Shown here in pieces: positions 26,853 through 35,921 of a stretch of 64,000 bases of DNA. Origin of the DNA: Flavobacterium sp. ACN2 (GTDB lineage: Bacteria > Bacteroidota > Bacteroidia > Flavobacteriales > Flavobacteriaceae); assembly GCF_002303885.1 (NCBI RefSeq), contig NZ_MRCM01000002.1:372001-436000 (forward strand). The letters are read 5' to 3'. The position numbers and the translations under genes are program-made. Each line of letters starts with the position of its first letter. The first letter of the stretch is position 1. The notes under the pieces are model-generated. The model had not been told where the DNA came from. It did not search any database and saw only the letters and a list, made by a program, of their open reading frames with translations.

Positions 26853-27410
26853 TTATAATTCTTCGTCTGATTCAATTTCACCGCTTATTCGCTGCGAATT
26901 AATCACTTTAAAATCTCTACTAAAATCTATTCCCTGACCATAGGAAACCCCTTTTTTATCGGTCAATTTGAACTTTCGTTCTGTATAAAACCACTCGTTT
27001 TTCTGATCGAAATACAATTGTTCTGTTTCTAAAACCTGTCCTTCTTCAGAAGTAATCTTTACTTTACCGATCAAATCAATAATTCCGGTGTTTTTATAGG
27101 AAACCGCATAATTACCTCTAATAAAGGTACGTTTCTGCTTTTTATCATATAACGTAACATCGATTCCTTTAGGGAATTCTGTAAAAGGAAAATCAAGATT
27201 GGAATAATCTAGCATTTTCGGACTGATCAGAACTCCTGTAATGCGTCCAGAATCTGTGTATTTAATATTTACAGTATCGGCATCACTGGCAGGAACAAAC
27301 TCTGAGAAGTTAATTTTCTGAACTTCTTTAAAATTACTTTCGCATCCAAAAAACATTGTCACAGCAATAACTGTGACAACTAATAGACTATATCTTTTTG
27401 GTAAATTCAT
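26853..27410 (-). CDS. lptC: LPS export protein LptC
   Basis: 185 residues with a lipobox (VTMFFGCESN) instead of the usual LptC transmembrane anchor, then an OstA/LptC-like beta-jellyroll (RITGVLISPKMLDYS, YNKGIDVTLYD-like segments, LETEQLYFDQKNEWFYTERKFKLT). LptC passes lipopolysaccharide from the LptBFG transporter to LptA in the periplasm. It is 51 bp downstream of an outer-membrane protein gene and probably co-transcribed with it and coaX. Confidence 0.85.
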   Translation of the reverse strand: MNLPKRYSLLVVTVIAVTMFFGCESNFKEVQKINFSEFVPASDADTVNIKYTDSGRITGVLISPKMLDYSNLDFPFTEFPKGIDVTLYDKKQKRTFIRGNYAVSYKNTGIIDLIGKVKITSEEGQVLETEQLYFDQKNEWFYTERKFKLTDKKGVSYGQGIDFSRDFKVINSQRISGEIESDEEL

Positions 27411-27461
27411 TTGCCAAATGTAGTAAATTGTAATGAGCTTCTAAAAGATAAAATATTTTGT

Positions 27462-28691
27462 TTATTGGAATTTGCTCTTCACAAACCATTTGTCGTTGAA
27501 AGAGAAACTCACACTAAAATTAACATAATTCTCTTGCACTAAATCTGATGCCGTTGTACCACGTTTACCAAATTCAACTCCGAAATTTAGATTTGAAAAA
27601 GATCCTGGAATTGGAACTCCAGCTCCTAAACTCATTCCGATATCTTTAATAGATTCATTATTTACAATAAGACCGATTTTTTCATATTTCAAACCAGCTC
27701 TATAGGTAATTCTACTCAAATAACTAGTAAAAGAAGTATAATTTGGAAGGTAATATCCACCAAGAGCATATTTAGAATAGCTCTCATATCTTACATTACT
27801 TGCCTCATTATAATAATTTGCTAGCTGTCCGTCTCCTTGAAAAGTCATGTTAGCTCCCACAAGCCATTTTCTAGATTCACCAATACCAAAACCAACGCTC
27901 AATTTGTTCGGAAGTTTTAATTTTGTTGTTTCTGTTGGAGAAATATAAGGGTCAGAATCTCCTTGAACCGAAATAACTCTTTTGTTATCTGAATTCAGAT
28001 TGCTAGCGAAAGTATAGCTTAAACTAGAAAAAATGCTCGTTTTTTTATCGATTTTCTTCTGATACATTGTACCGAAACTAAATGCCATACCAGAAAGTTC
28101 AGACGTATTCACTTCTGCCGTTCCGCTTTCAACTCCAGTAATACCTTCTATAGTTGTAGTTGTAATTTTTCCGAAATTATATTGTGCATCTGCTCCAATA
28201 TTCCAGTTTTTCATGATTTTATATGACAAACCAAAATATACTTTATTCACACCACCTTTTCCATCAAGCTGAGAATTTAATGCACCTTCTGTAGCCGAAT
28301 TGTCATTACGTATTTTGTATCCTACTGAACTTACAGGAATCAAACCAAATGAAGCTCCAAATTTCCCCATCGGAATACCTAATGCTAAATAATCAAAAGT
28401 AGTTCTTTGTGCTTTTTCTGATTGAGAAGTCGTCTTTAAATTAGAAGTAGCAAATGTTCCTCCAACTGTAAAAGTTGTCTGAATTAAGCTGGCATAACTT
28501 GCCGGGTTTTCTATATTTAAGTGAATCGTATCTTGCTCTACTGCAACTCCTGCCATAGATCTGTTTTCAAGTGTTCCCTTGAATCTCACATCTCCTATTC
28601 CGAAAAAAGAATAAGGTGAAGCAGTACCTTGTTGAGCGAATGAAACGAACGATATAAGCAAACAAGCGCTTAGTATTACTTTTTTAATCAT
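27462..28691 (-). CDS. Outer-membrane beta-barrel protein (FadL/OmpP1-like)
   Basis: 409 residues: signal peptide (LSACLLISFVSFAQQ), then repeated amphipathic strands and a C-terminal aromatic strand (FNDKWFVKSKF). The start GTASPYSFFGIGD and the conserved SMAGVAV block resemble outer-membrane transport proteins found beside coaX in flavobacteria. No specific substrate can be assigned. Its ATG overlaps the coaX stop by 8 bp, indicating translational coupling. Confidence 0.8.
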   Translation of the reverse strand: MIKKVILSACLLISFVSFAQQGTASPYSFFGIGDVRFKGTLENRSMAGVAVEQDTIHLNIENPASYASLIQTTFTVGGTFATSNLKTTSQSEKAQRTTFDYLALGIPMGKFGASFGLIPVSSVGYKIRNDNSATEGALNSQLDGKGGVNKVYFGLSYKIMKNWNIGADAQYNFGKITTTTIEGITGVESGTAEVNTSELSGMAFSFGTMYQKKIDKKTSIFSSLSYTFASNLNSDNKRVISVQGDSDPYISPTETTKLKLPNKLSVGFGIGESRKWLVGANMTFQGDGQLANYYNEASNVRYESYSKYALGGYYLPNYTSFTSYLSRITYRAGLKYEKIGLIVNNESIKDIGMSLGAGVPIPGSFSNLNFGVEFGKRGTTASDLVQENYVNFSVSFSFNDKWFVKSKFQ

Positions 28692-29418
28692 TGTCGATTT
28701 TATATTGATATGTTTGGCTCAAACTCTCCAGAAGGAAATTTGAATTGGCAAATATGGTATTTTTTAATCGTTTAGCCAAAAAATCTGCATCGCCTCCCGT
28801 TAAAATTATGATAAAATTTGAAAACTCTTTCCGATATTCATCGATAAAACCGTCAATCTCATAGACGAAACCGTTGACAACACCAGAATGTATAGCCTGT
28901 GCCGTTGAGTTTCCTATATAAGAGTCGGGCTCTTCTAAGGTTAGTAACGGCAGTCTGGCCGTAAAATTATGCAGCGATTCATATCTTAAACGAAGCCCTG
29001 GAGAAATGGCTCCTCCTAAATAATTATCATTTTCGTCGATGAAATCGTAAGTTATGCAAGTTCCCGCATCGATAACCAAACGGTTTTGTTTTGGAAATTG
29101 AAGTGTTGCTCCTGCAGCCAAAATCATTCGATCTATTCCTAAAGTTTTTGGAGTTGCATACTTATTTTGAAAAGGGAAAACATCTTCGTGGGTAAAAAAG
29201 TGAACTTTTAGTCTGTTTTCAAAAGTCAAAAAGGACTGTTTTTCGATATTTCCTACCGAAGCAACAACCAAATCGGAGCATTTTGGATATTTTTCTAAAA
29301 TTTTTTCAATTTTTTTTTCGATTTCATTTTTATCAAAAACAAAATTTTCTAGAGAAGTATTACCCTCAAATACAGACGCTTTAATTCTGGTATTGCCAAC
29401 ATCTATCGTTAAAATCAT
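28684..29418 (-). CDS. coaX: Type III pantothenate kinase
   Basis: 244 residues from the ATG at 29418, giving the canonical MILTIDVGNTRIKAS start; the longer frame adds 22 unconserved residues. It phosphorylates pantothenate, the first step of coenzyme A synthesis, in the cytosol. ASKHA-fold signatures are DVGNTRIK, GIDRMILAAGA, VIDAGTCITYDF and GGAISPGL, with a C-terminal ILTGGDADFLAK. It heads a minus-strand operon coaX - outer-membrane protein - lptC - small protein - CNNM protein. Confidence 0.95.
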   Translation of the reverse strand: MILTIDVGNTRIKASVFEGNTSLENFVFDKNEIEKKIEKILEKYPKCSDLVVASVGNIEKQSFLTFENRLKVHFFTHEDVFPFQNKYATPKTLGIDRMILAAGATLQFPKQNRLVIDAGTCITYDFIDENDNYLGGAISPGLRLRYESLHNFTARLPLLTLEEPDSYIGNSTAQAIHSGVVNGFVYEIDGFIDEYRKEFSNFIIILTGGDADFLAKRLKNTIFANSNFLLESLSQTYQYKIDND

Positions 29419-29471
29419 ATTTCCATTTTTGCTTTTGCGAAGATACGAATAGATTTTTTCTAAAAAATGTT

Positions 29472-29501
29472 TTGCACAAACCAAAAATGATTATATATTT
29501 G
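29472..29501 (+). promoter_or_regulatory. Promoter of tRNA-Phe
   Basis: TTG (29472-29474), exactly 19 nt, TATATTTG (29494-29501): an ideal Bacteroidetes promoter 16 bp before the tRNA 5' end. Confidence 0.85.
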
Positions 29502-29517
29502 CACCCGCAACAAGCAC

Positions 29518-29590
29518 GGTACCTTAGCTCAGATGGTAGAGCAATGGACTGAAAATCCATGTGTCCCTGGTTCGATCCCTGGAGGTACCA
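29518..29590 (+). tRNA. tRNA-Phe (GAA)
   Basis: 73 nt. Acceptor stem GGTACCT pairs with AGGTACC, anticodon loop CTGAAAA carries GAA at 29551-29553, and the T loop is GGTTCGATCC. No CCA is encoded; the discriminator base is A at 29590. A rho-independent hairpin follows directly. Confidence 0.97.
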
Positions 29591-29592
29591 CG

Positions 29593-29624
29593 AAACCCGA
29601 ATAGAAATATTCGGGTTTTTTGTT
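29593..29624 (+). terminator. Terminator of tRNA-Phe
   Basis: Perfect 11-bp stem AAACCCGAATA / TATTCGGGTTT with a GAAA tetraloop and a T tail, starting 2 bp after the tRNA. Confidence 0.95.
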
Positions 29625-29646
29625 TTTATACTTTTCTGTTTTTTTT

Positions 29647-29830
29647 TGACCGCAAGGAACGCTAGGGTTTACGCAAAGGTTAGCAAAGTTTTTAAAATTA
29701 AACTTTGCGAACCTTTGCGTTTTTTCTTTGCGCTCTTTGCGGTTAAACCCTCTTCAAATTTTCTTTTGTGAGCCAATTCAAAAAAACGTTGCGAACCTTT
29801 GCGCTTTTTCTTTGCGCCTTAGCGGTTAAA
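29647..29830. repeat. CTTTGCG-family repeat cluster downstream of tRNA-Phe
   Basis: A long imperfect inverted repeat (roughly 45 bp per arm) spans 29647-29747 around the loop TTAAAATT, and its right arm (29705-29747) is repeated in direct orientation at 29789-29830 with few changes. Words CTTTGCGCTCTTTGCGG and GCGAACCTTTGCG are shared with the clusters at 2440, 53470 and 63950. This accounts for most of the 363-bp gap before the next gene; a frame running across it is a repeat artefact. Confidence 0.85.
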
Positions 29831-29953
29831 TTCAAATGTCAACAAATAAATAGTTTTTGTTAAAAAAGTATTAAGTGAATAACAAAATATCTTCTATATT
29901 CGTAAAACTGTATTTTTAGAATTCATTCATTAACAAGATCTCAAAGCAGTTTT

Positions 29954-31447
29954 ATGAGCAAAACTTCTACTAAGGGCATTTGGAAAGTAATTTCAGCCTC
30001 TTCTATGGGCACCATGATCGAATGGTACGATTTTTACATTTTTGGCAGTCTAGCTGTCGTTATTTCAACTAAATTTTTTCCAAGCGACAATCCAACCGCA
30101 GCGTTTTTATCTACTTTGGCGACATTTGCCGCAGGATTTGTAGTTCGACCTTTTGGAGCTTTATTCTTTGGGAGACTTGGCGATATTATTGGGCGTAAAT
30201 ACACTTTCATGGCTACCTTATTATTAATGGGTGGTTCTACTTTTCTAATTGGCTGCATTCCAAGTTATGAATCCATTGGTTTTCTTGCTCCTTTATTGGT
30301 TTTGATTTTACGTCTATTGCAAGGGCTTGCTCTTGGAGGTGAATATGGCGGAGCCGCTACGTATGTTGCCGAACACGCACCTGCTGGAGAAAAAGGATAT
30401 TGGACTTCTTGGATTCAGACCACTGCTACTGTTGGCTTATTTATTTCTCTAATGGTTATTCTAGCTACTAAAAGCGTACTTTCTCCTGAAGCCTTTGATT
30501 TATGGGGATGGCGTGTTCCGTTTTGGGTTTCGATTGCGATGGTTGGAGTTTCGTATTTAATTCGAAAAAATATGGACGAATCTCCAGTTTTCGCGAAAGC
30601 TAAAAAAGAAGGAACCACAAGCACAAATCCGTTAAAAGAAAGTTTTGGAAACCGATACAATTTAAAGTTTGTTCTTTTGGCTTTGTTCGGCGCTACAATG
30701 GGGCAAGGTGTTGTTTGGTATACGGGACAATTTTATGCCATGAGCTTTATGAAAACGGTAATGAATGTTGATTCTTCTCAAGTTGATGAATTATTAGGAA
30801 TTGCTCTTTTAATTGGAACTCCGTTTTTTATTGTTTTTGGATGGCTGAGCGACAAAATTGGACGCAAATACATTATGATGTTCGGAATGCTATTGGCAAT
30901 TTTATCATACAGACCTATTTATAAAGCAATGTACAACACAACAGACATTAGCCAAAAAATAGAAATCGCAGAAAATCCTAGAAAAACAACCGAAAAGAAA
31001 GCTGATGGAAGTTCTGTTACAACCATTCAAAAAAAATATACAGATGGCACAACCGTAATGGAGAAAAAAACGTACATGGAGAAAAAAGATGTGCAAACAA
31101 GTGTCTCTATTCAAATAACTCCAAATGATAAATGGGCTTTAATTTTTCTGGTTTTTATTCAAGTATTATTTGTAACCATGGTTTACGGTCCGATTGCGGC
31201 ATTTTTGGTGGAGATGTTTCCAACCAAAATTAGATATACTTCTATGTCATTGCCTTATCATGTTGGAAATGGAATTTTTGGAGGATTGCTCCCTGCTATC
31301 TCTACTTACTTTGTATCACACGCCAAAACAGCAGGCAAAGCCGATTTTTATCTGGATGGATTATGGTATCCTATAATTATTGCTGGAATCTGCTTTGTTA
31401 TTGGGATGATTTATATTGACAACAAAAACAAAATTACTCACCTTTAA
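29954..31447 (+). CDS. MFS transporter, metabolite:H+ symporter (MHS) type
   Basis: 497 residues with about 12 membrane helices. The start of helix 1 (SSMGTMIEWYDFYIFGSLA), the loop GRLGDIIGRKYTF and RLLQGLALGGEYGGAATYVAEHAP match the MHS family that imports organic acids, proline or betaine. Between helices 8 and 9 (about residues 319-390) sits a Lys/Thr-rich hydrophilic insert of some 70 residues, absent from usual family members. The actual substrate cannot be told. A small membrane protein follows 14 bp downstream. Confidence 0.9.
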   Translation: MSKTSTKGIWKVISASSMGTMIEWYDFYIFGSLAVVISTKFFPSDNPTAAFLSTLATFAAGFVVRPFGALFFGRLGDIIGRKYTFMATLLLMGGSTFLIGCIPSYESIGFLAPLLVLILRLLQGLALGGEYGGAATYVAEHAPAGEKGYWTSWIQTTATVGLFISLMVILATKSVLSPEAFDLWGWRVPFWVSIAMVGVSYLIRKNMDESPVFAKAKKEGTTSTNPLKESFGNRYNLKFVLLALFGATMGQGVVWYTGQFYAMSFMKTVMNVDSSQVDELLGIALLIGTPFFIVFGWLSDKIGRKYIMMFGMLLAILSYRPIYKAMYNTTDISQKIEIAENPRKTTEKKADGSSVTTIQKKYTDGTTVMEKKTYMEKKDVQTSVSIQITPNDKWALIFLVFIQVLFVTMVYGPIAAFLVEMFPTKIRYTSMSLPYHVGNGIFGGLLPAISTYFVSHAKTAGKADFYLDGLWYPIIIAGICFVIGMIYIDNKNKITHL

Positions 31448-31461
31448 AATTTACAAAAAAA

Positions 31462-31701
31462 ATGAATGCGATTAAACAAGTTTTAGGGGCGTTATGGATT
31501 GCTTTAGCCGCAGCTGCTGCCTATTTTTGCGTGTTTGAATTTGGTTTGCCCAAACTTCTTTCAGACCAACAAGACGATTTAGTATTTGGTGTAATAATCT
31601 TATTTATACTTACTCCGCTAATCGTCATGGGATTAGGAACATTTGGATATTATTCTTTAATTGGAGAATATAACGACCCTAAAAGAAAAACAAATAAATA
31701 A
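31462..31701 (+). CDS. Small two-helix membrane protein downstream of the MHS transporter
   Basis: 79 residues with two membrane segments (VLGALWIALAAAAAYFCVFEF and GVIILFILTPLIVMGLGTFGYYSL). It begins 14 bp after the transporter and is probably co-transcribed with it; a transporter accessory role is a guess. No family name is recognised. Confidence 0.8.
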   Translation: MNAIKQVLGALWIALAAAAAYFCVFEFGLPKLLSDQQDDLVFGVIILFILTPLIVMGLGTFGYYSLIGEYNDPKRKTNK

Positions 31702-31807
31702 TTATAGCTAAACCACAAAAAATAATATCTGCTTATTCAATTACTTCAAAAGATATAAAAACATCAAAATAAAACATTTGCATTAAAAAACTACTTAACA
31801 AAAAAAA

Positions 31808-31835
31808 GGCTGTCCATTTCTAGACAGCCCTTTTT
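31808..31835. terminator. Bidirectional terminator between the transporter pair and the GH13 amylase
   Basis: Stem GGCTGTC / GACAGCC with an 8-nt loop, A-rich upstream and T-rich downstream flanks on both sides, between two convergent genes. Confidence 0.85.
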
Positions 31836-31850
31836 CATTACTAACCAAAC

Positions 31851-34721
31851 CTAATTTTTAATAAACTTCACAACGCGAACCTTATTATATTCGTCAAACG
31901 CTTTTACTAGATATAATCCAGATGCTAAATTGCTTACAGAGAATTTATAGTCTGTATTTCCGTTTGTATTAAATGTTTTTACTAATTGTCCTGTAACAGA
32001 ATAGATCTCTACTTTTGAAGTTATGAATCCTAAAGTAAAATAATCTGCAACAGGATTTGGATATAAATTAACTTGGCTTCCTTTTTCGAAATCTTCAATT
32101 GCCAAATTTGCTGTTTTATTACCATAAATTCTATACTCTCCAGCTGGTAAATTAATTGGTGCATTTACATCGGTAACATTTATTGTCGTGTTATCCATCA
32201 AATTATACCAAATTCCTGTATATGGAAAACCAGTTGAAATATTTTGTGCCGAAGTATCGAAATTAGCTAGAATCAAGACATCTTTTAACTGTGCTGAAGT
32301 AAGATTTGCATTCGTAATTTTTACATTTAAAGTTAATGTATTGGCGTCTGGAATTATGGCTGTACCTAAAAACACTGGCTCCGTCTTTTTAAGTGTAATC
32401 ATTTTTGCCCAATCATTATAAATTTTATTACGATTTGAATTTCCTAGCCAATTGTTTACCCATTGAGGCTGTGGCTTTGTATCTAATTTACAATCTCCGC
32501 CAACTGCATCAAAATCTGAATTTACAGAATCATCATTACAGGTAAAAATAGAATTCTCCCAGCCTAGTTCTCCAAAATGCCAAATCATTTTTGGTCCTGG
32601 AATTAATAAAGAAACGGCTCCAATGGCGGACATTCTTGACAAAGCTGTATTTAATGTTTTTACATTATAACTTCCGTTTGAAGCTCCGTATTGTACATTT
32701 TTATACATTAAACGTTCTTCGTCATGGCTTTCTGCATACCCCATTAAACGGTTGGCCGCAAATCCGTGGTTTGCACTATTCATTCTAAAAATATTACTTT
32801 CAGAAGCATATCCCATTGACAATTGATTGTACTCTTTTGTCATTTTCCCCCACATCATCACTCCTTTACTTGGCGTTTCAGAAATTTTATAATCTGCCCA
32901 TTGTTTTTCTTCTGCGTCACTTCCTAAATGCTCAAAGATGGTATAATGAGTTGGATCTAAACTCCAAGAATAATCGGCATATTTTTTTAAAACATCTACT
33001 CTATCTTGCTGATAACCATCGGTACATGCATTATCTGAAGCCGTACAAGCTTGAGTAAATCCTTTGGTTAAATCCCATCGAAATCCATCAATTTTATACT
33101 CTTCAATCCATTGTTTAATTACTCTCTCTACATAATATTGCGTTTTATCCGACTGATGATTAAAGTCCTCTCCTACACTATAAGTATGTTTTGCTACGGT
33201 ATTAAAATATGGATTTTCTGCTGTTGGCGATCCAAAACCGTCTCCGTCAGGATCATTCATCCACATTCTAACCATCGGATTTCTTCCAAAAGCATGATTT
33301 AAGGCAACATCCAAAATTACTGCGATTTCATTTTGATGGCACAAATCGATAAACTCTTTTAGTTTATCTGAAGTTCCATAAAACTTATCTAAAGCCATAT
33401 GAAACGAAGTGTTGTAACCCCAGCTTTCATTGCCTTCAAACTCCATTACAGGCATTAGCTGAATAGCATTTATTTTAAGATTTTTAAAATAATCTATCTT
33501 GTCTATTAAACTTTGAAAATTACGAGAAGCATCAAAATCACGAACCAAAACTTCGTAAACCACCAGTTTTTCTTTTTCTGGTTTTACAAAGTTTGTAACC
33601 TGCCAGTTGTATGGAGTCTGTCCTGTTTTAAGAACGGTAACTTCAAATTGTTGGCCTGCAGGATAAACTGGTAAATTTGGATAGGAAGATGCTGGAATCC
33701 AAGGATCATCATAAGGAGATAAAACCAAAGTTGAGTAAGGATCTGCTGTTTTTACTAAAGATGGAGAATTAGCCAGCGGTGAAGCATCTACAACCCAATA
33801 TTGAAAAGTATTATTTACACCTGAAACTAATCCAGTCAATTCTAACCAAAATTTCCCCGAAATAGGATCTTTTTTCATGGCATACGCCGATGTAGGCTGC
33901 CAGTTATTGAAACTTCCAGCAACGTAAACAAAATCTTTTGATGGAGCATCAAGCACTAATGTTGCTTTGGAAACATCACTAGAATAATTAATTCCATCAG
34001 CCAATCCTGTTGGCATTGCTTCAGAAACTGTATTCGGATTTACAACAACCGAAAACTTCTTTATAAGGGTAACTCCTGCTCGAGTTACACTCAATTCATA
34101 GGTCTGATTGCTTGTAACATTTGTATGAGAATAGGAATAGCTTGCTGTACTTGCATTCGCATTTATAACTACTCCATTTGCTTTTAAAGAATAACTTGCC
34201 GCTCCATTTGTATTTGTTGCAACGATATTAAAATTTGATCCAGAAGCTATAATTAAAGCACTATTTTCGACTGGTGAAGTGAGATTTACTTGAAAAGCTC
34301 CTACTTCAACAACAGCATCTTGAGATTGTTTTGATCCAGATCCGTCTTTTGCTTTAACCAAAAAACCTATTCTGCCTATTCCGTTTCTGCCAAAATATAC
34401 AGAGGGTATAAATGTTTTGGTATACGTGTCGGTTCCTGCATTGTACGTAAATCTGCTGGCTTCATTTGAAGCGGTCCAAGATCCGTTTGAAGGAGAATCT
34501 GCTTGATTTGCATCATTTACATCATAAGACCATGACCAAAGATATAAGGCATTGTCTGTAATTCCCCAAGTGTCTTCATTAACACTTGTTCCTGCAATTG
34601 AAATAGTTATAGAAGTGGCATCTTCAAAAGTGGGTGGATTTATTGAAAAACTAACCGTTTGCTGTTGGGCAAAAGCAGTTAGTGCCATCAATAAAAATAT
34701 TGATAGTAAAGTTTTTTTCAT
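31851..34721 (-). CDS. Secreted GH13 alpha-amylase with T9SS sorting domain
   Basis: 956 residues. Layout: signal peptide (TLLSIFLLMALTAFAQQ), beta-sandwich modules including a starch-binding-like segment (FVYVAGSFNNWQPTSAY) at about residues 255-345, a GH13 barrel at about 390-800, and a C-terminal T9SS type A domain (NLYPNPVADYFTLGF ... ASGLYLVKAF) with a VVKFIKN end. GH13 motifs are DVALNHAF, GFRWDLTK (nucleophile Asp), IFEHLG (general acid Glu) and YAESHDEER. It should be exported by type IX secretion to the surface or medium to start starch breakdown. It lies downstream of susE behind a terminator. Confidence 0.93.
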   Translation of the reverse strand: MKKTLLSIFLLMALTAFAQQQTVSFSINPPTFEDATSITISIAGTSVNEDTWGITDNALYLWSWSYDVNDANQADSPSNGSWTASNEASRFTYNAGTDTYTKTFIPSVYFGRNGIGRIGFLVKAKDGSGSKQSQDAVVEVGAFQVNLTSPVENSALIIASGSNFNIVATNTNGAASYSLKANGVVINANASTASYSYSHTNVTSNQTYELSVTRAGVTLIKKFSVVVNPNTVSEAMPTGLADGINYSSDVSKATLVLDAPSKDFVYVAGSFNNWQPTSAYAMKKDPISGKFWLELTGLVSGVNNTFQYWVVDASPLANSPSLVKTADPYSTLVLSPYDDPWIPASSYPNLPVYPAGQQFEVTVLKTGQTPYNWQVTNFVKPEKEKLVVYEVLVRDFDASRNFQSLIDKIDYFKNLKINAIQLMPVMEFEGNESWGYNTSFHMALDKFYGTSDKLKEFIDLCHQNEIAVILDVALNHAFGRNPMVRMWMNDPDGDGFGSPTAENPYFNTVAKHTYSVGEDFNHQSDKTQYYVERVIKQWIEEYKIDGFRWDLTKGFTQACTASDNACTDGYQQDRVDVLKKYADYSWSLDPTHYTIFEHLGSDAEEKQWADYKISETPSKGVMMWGKMTKEYNQLSMGYASESNIFRMNSANHGFAANRLMGYAESHDEERLMYKNVQYGASNGSYNVKTLNTALSRMSAIGAVSLLIPGPKMIWHFGELGWENSIFTCNDDSVNSDFDAVGGDCKLDTKPQPQWVNNWLGNSNRNKIYNDWAKMITLKKTEPVFLGTAIIPDANTLTLNVKITNANLTSAQLKDVLILANFDTSAQNISTGFPYTGIWYNLMDNTTINVTDVNAPINLPAGEYRIYGNKTANLAIEDFEKGSQVNLYPNPVADYFTLGFITSKVEIYSVTGQLVKTFNTNGNTDYKFSVSNLASGLYLVKAFDEYNKVRVVKFIKN

Positions 34722-34755
34722 AATCAGTGTGGTTATTTGATTAGTAAGTTTGATT

Positions 34756-34786
34756 AAAAAAGGGCTATCTGAGATAGCCCTTTTTC
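34756..34786 (-). terminator. Terminator/attenuator between susE and the amylase gene
   Basis: A perfect 14-bp stem (AAAAAGGGCTATCT / AGATAGCCCTTTTT) with one loop base, 19 bp after susE. No good promoter is seen between it and the amylase ATG, so amylase expression may depend on read-through. Confidence 0.85.
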
Positions 34787-34804
34787 AGTTATTAACTGAA
34801 GTTT

Positions 34805-35902
34805 TTATTGATTTGGAATCATCAAATAACTTCCGTCTAAATCATTGAAATAAATTACATATTTAGATTTTGCTACTGGTATATTATCCCCAGTTCCTCC
34901 ACCAGAAAAAGCAGTAGTTCCACCCCATGAAACATCCCATGCATTATTCGCTCTGAATTTTGCTTCTCCATCATTTAAGCTTGTTGCTCCTAATGACCAC
35001 GCATGTTTGTCAAAAGTCGATTTATCTAATGCAGTAGAAGCATCCCAGCCACCAGGAGTACTGCTTCCTATAACACCAACAGTATCATATAATTTTGCTA
35101 TTGATGCAGCATCTGTGTAAGGTGTCAAAGTATATTTTAAAGTTTTGGTATTAAACTGGAAATTATAATATCCATCTGCTGGAATTGTAAATTCACCTGC
35201 ATTATTTTTAATTTCAATCGAACTGTCATCTGCTTTCCCCAATTGAGAATCCCAGCTTCCTTTTACAGATATTAGTTTAAAGTTACCTGCTTTGAAATAA
35301 CCAACAAATTTATATTTTGTATCATCTTTACCATCTCTGAACATTGGCTGATGTTTCGTATCAACATTATTATCCCATCCGCCAGCAACAGCCGCTCCTA
35401 TTAGATACCAATCTGTGAAATCATAAGTAACTCTTCCTAAATAAGGAGTAACACTAATTGTAATTAAGTTTTTTCCAACTTGAACAAAACCTCCAGAAAC
35501 ATTAGCAGTAAGTTTCACATCATACTGAGCCGCTTCTTCTGGTTTTCCTCCTAAATCAATTGCTGCTTGATTTAATTCTTTACCTAGTACAGAAACCTCA
35601 GTAAGACTGTTTGTAGTACTCTGCAATGTTTTTGCAGCAGTAAAATCTCCGCCTTTCTTATCAATAAGCAAAGTATACTTTATTGCTACAGTTGAAGAAT
35701 ATTGCGCAGCCGACCAAGTAAATTTAGCCACTTCGTCTGATGCTTTATCAACATCAAGAACATAATTCTGACCTGTTGTTGGCGCTGTAATTTCTGGAGC
35801 TGCAACAACATTAAGCACTGGTCTTTCGTCTACAGAGTCCGCATTACACGACACCAATAGCACACCAATAAATGCGATTAAAATTTTATATATATTTTTC
35901 AT
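34805..35902 (-). CDS. susE: SusE-family starch-binding outer-membrane lipoprotein
   Basis: 365 residues with a lipobox (GVLLVSCNAD). An N-terminal SusE domain (VLNVVAAPEITAPTTGQNYVLD, with VAKFTWSAAQY) is followed by two carbohydrate-binding beta-sandwiches, each with an aromatic patch (WYLIGAAVAGGWDNN and VIGSSTPGGWDAST). In Bacteroides SusE and SusF bind starch at the surface; the position directly after susD fits. The protein ends in DLDGSYLMIPNQ. Sequence similarity to SusE is read from layout and motifs, not a search. Confidence 0.85.
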   Translation of the reverse strand: MKNIYKILIAFIGVLLVSCNADSVDERPVLNVVAAPEITAPTTGQNYVLDVDKASDEVAKFTWSAAQYSSTVAIKYTLLIDKKGGDFTAAKTLQSTTNSLTEVSVLGKELNQAAIDLGGKPEEAAQYDVKLTANVSGGFVQVGKNLITISVTPYLGRVTYDFTDWYLIGAAVAGGWDNNVDTKHQPMFRDGKDDTKYKFVGYFKAGNFKLISVKGSWDSQLGKADDSSIEIKNNAGEFTIPADGYYNFQFNTKTLKYTLTPYTDAASIAKLYDTVGVIGSSTPGGWDASTALDKSTFDKHAWSLGATSLNDGEAKFRANNAWDVSWGGTTAFSGGGTGDNIPVAKSKYVIYFNDLDGSYLMIPNQ

Positions 35903-35921
35903 TTTACAGTTCTATTAGATA

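Noticed and set aside
29559..29771. A 70-residue plus-strand frame starting inside tRNA-Phe
   Set aside because: It runs through the tRNA 3' end, its terminator and the dispersed repeat, and resembles no protein.
29518..29953. tRNA-Phe as an attachment site for an integrated element
   Set aside because: No integrase gene, no duplicate of the tRNA 3' end and no change of gene type were found nearby.
31194..31376. Small frames overlapping the MHS transporter gene
   Set aside because: They lie in alternative frames of the transporter and show no conserved motif or start context.
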